Assembly: GCA_944472135.2 (NCBI GenBank)
Contig: OX235270.1
Location: 135,795,632 to 135,859,631 of the forward strand
Length of the DNA: 64,000 bases
From: Trichobilharzia regenti
Lineage: Eukaryota; Platyhelminthes; Trematoda; Strigeidida; Schistosomatidae
Reading direction: 5' to 3'
Shown: piece by piece, positions 59,915-64,000 of the stretch
Numbering within the stretch: position 1 is the first letter of the stretch
How the letters are laid out: every line of letters starts with the position of its first letter
The notes under the pieces: generated by a model
What the model was told of the DNA's origin: nothing
Databases searched by the model: none
Seen by the model: only the letters and a program-made list of their open reading frames with translations
Translations under genes and position numbers: made by a program

Positions 59915-62900
59915 TGAACCAACGTAGCAAAGGCTGAAGATACTACTCAGTTGCATAAGTTGAAGTAGACCATGTAGGACTCAATTCCAGCACCTATTGG
60001 CCGAAATTCGGTCACTCCACGGCAGCAATGATATTGAAAATCAACACAATTGACTATGAAAAGTTAAAATTCATGCGGCATTCAATGTCGACCTACTGAG
60101 TGTGTGATAACATGTTCATCTCGTAGTATGAAGACTTTAGGCTCGATTGATGGATGAAGTGTCCCAAACGAGAACGAGACAGTTGTCTAGTCCTCCTGTT
60201 TCTCTGTGATGTCAGTTTTGGGGGAAGTCTACTTTAAAATTATGAAAAGAGATACATAGTTAATGGTTATCGAAAGTGTTCTCACTTGTCAAGATGAGAA
60301 AGAAATGAAAGTATCTACACCATTGTTATAGAGTTTAGTCAATCAGTAGTACATACTTTCATACACATATGTCTGCCTTCTTGATTACCATTCATCGTAT
60401 CAAGTGGATCACCTATTGCAATCGGAACAAGTTAGTTTTCAAAATAATTTCACCGCTCAAATTGTGCAAATTACAAATTGTAAATTTCATTTATATGACA
60501 TGACCAGTTCAACCAAGCAACTAGCCGGAAATCGACTAGCTTAAACTGATTCGACCCTCTGAGCTGAATCGAACCAAATACACCACTGATGAACTCGGTC
60601 CCAAACGAGTAAAAGGTTCTCCCATCTTTCAGACCAGCTGGATCTGACTAGCAAGCACTGCTGGTTGATATGATTGGATATGCAACTAGTCATCCTAATC
60701 AGTAGTACATAGTTTTATGCAAATTCCCTTGCTTTCTTGATTACCATTTATGGTGGTAGTATCAAGCAGATCGCATACTGTGTGTTTGATCTGAAAAAAA
60801 ATTCAGATTCCGAAGAAGACTGTGATGAAATTTCACCATTCGAACTGTGTACACTGCAAATAGCTAATTAGTATGCAAACTGTGAGTTCAACTTATTTAG
60901 GCAGAGTTCTATTCTTGTGACTATAGTTCTCTAACCATTCATTTTTTTACATTTTCATTTATACCTAATCAGACAATAGAAAGTATGTTTATGTTTAATA
61001 TCGTAGTATGGAATAAGAAAGAAAAAAAAGGGAGTGTATTCAATCTATAGGCTGTTTTTTTTTCTTTCCCTCTTTTCATTCATTTTATTCTAGGAAGTTG
61101 TAAAATCTGAAGAATTTCTACTTCTTCCAGTTAGTCATCTTGTTGATATTATAAGTTCAGATGATTTAAATGTTTATTCAGAAGAACAAGTTTATTATGC
61201 TGTAATGTGTTGGGTGCATCATAATCTATCTGAACGTCGACCATATTTATCTTATGTATTAGAACATGTACGATTGCCTCTGCTTAGTCCTAAATTTTTA
61301 GTTGGTACTGTTAGTTCAGATTTATTAGTACGTTCTGATGAACGATGTCGTGATTTAGTGGATGAAGCAAAAGATTATTTACTGTTACCTCATGAACGTC
61401 CATATATGCAAGGTCCACGTACTAAACCAAGAAAAGTATTACAAATTGGTGAATTATTATTTGCTATTGGTGGTTGGTGTTCAGGTGATGCAATAGCTTC
61501 TGCTGAACGTTATGATTCACGTACGCATAAATGGCATCTTGTAGCACCAATGCATAAAAGACGTTGTGGTGTCGGTGTTGGAGTTGTGTATGATTTACTC
61601 TATGCTGTTGGTGGACATGATGGACATAGTTATTTGAATTCAGTTGAAAGGTAAAAATGCATATCATTATGAGTTTCTTTATTTTTAAGCAAACTCCATA
61701 TTCTATTCATCACTGTGAATGTAAATATATTCAAATGTATTAAATTATCAGAGTATTATTTTTTGGAACTTTTAAATTTCTCGATGTTTCTTTTTCTTCT
61801 TCTTCACTGGACTCAAATGATGAATTCGGTTCTTTGAATGTTGGTGGCCTCTTCATGCACTTAGTTTTATTTGATATATGACGGCTAACAATGAGATCTG
61901 AGTGGCACACAGCTTCAGTTAACAAGTACCGAGTACGAGGAAATACGCTGTTATATAATTTAATTTAAATAAAATGGGATAGCTATCTAAGCTACAAATT
62001 ATAATAATACCTGCTAATTAAAGTGTTCTAACCATCCGGGTTGTGATGTATTGAAGAAGTGCAAAGATGTATTAAAGAAAAATAAGAGAGAGTTGCTATC
62101 TTTACGTGGTGACTAGCCTTTCGTGTCGTAGTAACCTAAAGAGCCATAGTATTTGAAGAGAATATTCCCACACATGCTACCATGCCTGAAAGGTAGGCCG
62201 AATAGCAGTTAATCTAATCATAGTCTCAGTTGCTCATGTTATATTAGGATATGGTTGAAGGAGAAGTCTCATTGCTGGTCGTCAATAGAACTAAGACAAC
62301 AGTAAGATGCTCAGCAAGCTAGTCGCGTTAATTCACTACACTATAGGTAGAATGGGTTAGAAAAGGTCGGGCCGCAAAGTTCGTCATCTTGACTTACCAT
62401 AAGGTGGTCATTCGCAGCCCGTAGGGTCTTCCGCACCTCCAAACAAGCCGTGTACACTTTTCCTAACTGTAGCAACTGCAACCGATTCGCTTTTTTGCAA
62501 AGTTGTACGTTTCCAAGTCAGTCGATGTTTAAAATGTTTAAGATATTAAGGACCGAATATATATATATTTTGTCATTTAATCTCGGCCTGCTGATTTGGC
62601 CGCTTGGCTTATAGCCGGTAGGCCCCTGTATAGATTCCCGCTCCATGTACTTCAACTTGGGCTACTGGTTAGTATCACCAAGCCTTACATAATGTGCGAC
62701 TTATAGCCTAGACTATAAAAAATCTCTTCTGGATAACTGAGTCCAACAACAATAATGAACCCGTACTAAATTTCTAAGAATGACTGCTATAAGGCGTAAA
62801 GAAGGCTAAGTTAAAAATAAATAAAAAAAGAATGCAAATATCTAGGTATAATACATAAGGCTTTTACAGTTGATGTATACAATTAAATAGTTTTCATCGG

Positions 62901-63129
62901 ACTACTTATTAGTATATGAATTTTTTTTCTTCAAAAAAACCCACTTACTTACAGATATGATCCTTACACAAATCAATGGTCATCCGACATAGCTTCAACT
63001 AGTACATGTCGTACTAGTGTTGGTGTAGCTGTAGTTAATGGTTTAATGTATGCTGTCGGTGGACAAGATGGTGTCTCTTGTTTGAATTTTGTCGAGTGTT
63101 ACGATCCAAATGTGAATAAATGGCTAAAG
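55969..63129 (+). CDS. KLHL20: KLHL20-like BTB-Kelch protein, four coding exons, partial
   Basis: Substrate adaptor of a Cullin-3 E3 ubiquitin ligase: BTB binds Cullin-3 and the Kelch propeller binds the target. Coding exons 55969-56532, 59513-59782, 61094-61650 and 62955-63129 all have GT..AG borders and join in frame (phases 0, 0, 2). They give about 522 residues; four or so Kelch repeats lie beyond the right edge (human KLHL20 is 609). Order: Ser/Asn-rich N-terminus (1-120), BTB from about 130 ([20 protein letters not shown]) to about 220, BACK with [13 protein letters not shown] and [20 protein letters not shown], linker GPRTKPRK, Kelch 1 ([19 protein letters not shown]), Kelch 2 ([18 protein letters not shown]) and Kelch 3 ([20 protein letters not shown]). 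The BACK and Kelch matches to remembered vertebrate KLHL20 are very close. The N-terminal extension is longer than in human. Confidence 0.92.
56843..57864. repeat. 9-bp direct repeat flanking an intronic RTE fragment
   Basis: gtttactag at 56843-56851 and 57856-57864. It may be a target-site duplication, or microhomology at the 5' truncation point, since the right copy could also be LINE coding sequence (LVNLEYADD). Confidence 0.6.
56852..57855 (-). mobile_element. RTE LINE 3' fragment in KLHL20 intron 1
   Basis: Same family as 27941-28570. From 57864 on the minus strand: [14 protein letters not shown], then [37 protein letters not shown], a frameshifted stretch near 57540, [20 protein letters not shown] and the C-terminus to [15 protein letters not shown]. 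Ends with a tctgtctgtctg tail at 56852. Antisense to the host gene. Confidence 0.9.
58330..58531 (-). mobile_element. SINE family B copy with complete tRNA-like head
   Basis: Head at 58458-58530 on the minus strand is 73 nt. Acceptor gcgtcgg pairs perfectly with ccgacgc, with a B-box ggttcgagccc and a D-arm ggcacagtggttaggac. The body (cgaatttcgggctaccgata and following) differs from SINE family A. The tail is an A-rich aaaataaaataaat run, seen as tttattttatttt at 58330-58352. Lies in KLHL20 intron 1. Confidence 0.85.
58532..59512. other. Rest of KLHL20 intron 1, nothing recognised
   Basis: AT-rich intronic sequence. The 67-codon frame at 58842-59045 has no domain. Confidence 0.5.
59513..59782 (+). 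CDS. KLHL20: KLHL20 coding exon 2
   Basis: Acceptor ctatttag|GTTACT, donor TTTCTT|gtaagt. 90 codons in phase 0: the end of BTB ([20 protein letters not shown]) and the first half of BACK. Confidence 0.93.
59873..59910. repeat. TA dinucleotide microsatellite, 19 units
   Basis: Uninterrupted (TA)19 in KLHL20 intron 2. Confidence 0.95.
60345..60880. repeat. Imperfect direct repeat pair in intron 2
   Basis: About 60345-60480 and 60693-60860 share aatcagtagtacata, cttcttgattaccatt or ctttcttgattaccattt, gtatcaag, atttcacc and ctgcaaat-like words at the same spacing. Period about 345 bp. Family unknown. Confidence 0.55.
61094..61650 (+). CDS. KLHL20: KLHL20 coding exon 3
   Basis: Acceptor ttctag|GAAGTT, donor GAAAG|gtaaaa. 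557 bp, phase 0 to 2. End of BACK ([16 protein letters not shown]), linker, Kelch 1 and most of Kelch 2. Codons are strongly AT-biased. Confidence 0.93.
61651..62954. other. KLHL20 intron 3, nothing recognised
   Basis: A 61-codon acidic frame at 61740-61925 (-) has no domain and is not called. A short (TA)-rich tract lies near 62560. Confidence 0.5.
62955..63129 (+). CDS. KLHL20: KLHL20 coding exon 4
   Basis: Acceptor acttacag|ATATGA, donor CTAAAG|gtaatt. 175 bp. End of Kelch 2 and Kelch 3. The next exon is beyond the window. Confidence 0.93.
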
Positions 63130-63230
63130 GTAATTCAGTTTTCAATGTCACTTATATGTTTACTTTTCGAATCGATGGAAGAATAAGATTGTTATTTGAG
63201 GTTTTTGTATTTTTGATATACTTTCTGTGT

Positions 63231-63340
63231 GTGTTGGAGTTTCTCTAGGGGTTTGAAAGATTTAGTGGTGTGTGTTTGCTAGCCCTACACCAACCCTCCC
63301 CCTTTTCCCTGGGATTGAGACCGGCTGGAAAACTGTCAAG
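63231..63340 (-). mobile_element. SR2-like LINE 5'-leader fragment
   Basis: Minus-strand match to the leaders at 1-1490 and 29951: ccggtctcaatcccagggaa, gggagggttggtgtagggct and agcaaac, followed by an aaactcc end. Lies in KLHL20 intron 4, next to a CR1-like 3' fragment. Confidence 0.6.
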
Positions 63341-63379
63341 CCAGTTAACTTGGCGAGATTGTGCAAGACATTAGCGAAT

Positions 63380-63783
63380 ATCATCTTGTCCTACTTTGGG
63401 CATCCTCTGTACAAACAACTCTCTGTTTGCATTTCACCAGGTAGAACTAGAAGCAACTCTAGAAGACTGTATGCTCGGACAACCTTATTCAGCACACTTT
63501 ATGTGGTGAGAAAAGTAGAAGACATGACACTTTCTGTGAAACACTATATAAACGGACGTCCTTTTTATTTCCTTTATTATTGTATTGTTATTAACATTTT
63601 CACTTAAATTTTAATTTTATTAATCTTCTTATTTGATAATATTGTCAATGTAAATGCCTTGTGTAATTATTACCTCTGTATTGTGTAAAGGGGAGATTAG
63701 ATGCGATATTGTATACTTGCCGAAAGTCCCACACTGTATCAAACCTACCTGTTTGAAATAAAGCCATTATTATTATTACTAAA
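63380..63783 (+). mobile_element. CR1-like LINE 3' end fragment
   Basis: FGHPLYKQLSVCISPGRTRS and NSRRLYARTTLFSTLY near 63397-63500 match the C-terminal block in the array units. A 3' untranslated stretch follows, ending gaaataaagccattattatt near 63775, the same tail type as the array copies. Confidence 0.8.
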
Positions 63784-64000
63784 GATACTGGAGCATAAAT
63801 ACTCAAAATTGAAACAATGTAAGTCAAAAGGCTTATGGGTCAAAACAACAGATAAGAGAAAGGTAAAACAAAAGGGGATGAAAATACCACTACTTAATAA
63901 TAGACCTTGGTAGGTAGGTTTAAAGTAATAAAGAAATTCTGAACACAAAGAGGCCCAAACCTGTTTGTGCAATAATATTTTCATTTCCTTTCGCATCCCC
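63784..64000. other. KLHL20 intron 4, right edge
   Basis: Unassigned AT-rich sequence. The gene should continue beyond the window. Confidence 0.5.

Larger units (their letters stand above)
59783..61093. other. KLHL20 intron 2
   Basis: Holds the TA microsatellite and the imperfect direct repeat pair listed separately. No coding content recognised. Confidence 0.6.

Noticed and set aside
61740..61925. Acidic 61-codon ORF in KLHL20 intron 3
   Set aside because: Low-complexity Glu/Ser run without a domain, in an intron on the opposite strand.

Overview
The window looks like a schistosome-type trematode (blood fluke) nuclear genome. This rests on AT-rich, intron-containing sequence and on densely interleaved retroelements of the kinds known from schistosomes: RTE-clade LINEs of SR2 and Perere type, CR1-like LINEs, Penelope-like elements (PLEs), a BEL/Pao-like LTR element and tRNA-headed SINEs. 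The species cannot be fixed by reading alone. Only two host genes were recognised; nearly everything else is decayed mobile DNA.

Layout. 1-1490: 5' half of an SR2-like RTE LINE (minus strand) with a long endonuclease ORF. 2521-2658: a SINE. 3065-21819: four head-to-tail copies of a 4,688-bp unit (the third is 4,687). Each unit joins a PLE fragment (-), a 5'-truncated CR1-like LINE (-), an RTE fragment (+) and about 740 bp of unassigned spacer that carries a perfect 20-bp palindrome. 21935-28582: a SINE, RTE and PLE fragments, and one RTE 3' fragment with clean 12-bp target-site duplications. 28978-29226 (-): a small intact gene recognised as COX16, a cytochrome c oxidase assembly factor. 29951-36350: two decayed SR2-like copies (+). 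37950-39540: a PLE fragment (-). 39961-40326: a solo LTR with ATGGG duplications. 41369-41609: a SINE with 13-bp duplications. 42771-44997: a CR1-like LINE with endonuclease and RT in one 727-codon ORF, broken in the RT core by an LTR fragment. 44998-50048: a rearranged BEL/Pao-like complex with LTRs in both orientations, inverted gag copies and a 193-bp tandem module. 51330-53035: a decayed CR1/Jockey-type LINE. 55943 to the right edge: the 5' part of a BTB-Kelch gene recognised as KLHL20, with four coding exons inside the window and LINE and SINE debris in its introns.

Working together. There is no operon or pathway here. COX16 acts in the mitochondrial inner membrane and KLHL20 is a Cullin-3 adaptor; they are unrelated neighbours. 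The retroelements are related to one another. One SINE family combines a tRNA-like head with pieces of both ends of the SR2-like LINE found in the same window, which suggests that LINE as its mobilising partner. The most unusual object is the tandem array made of three unrelated dead retroelements. All coordinates, translations and comparisons were made by eye; no database search was run.
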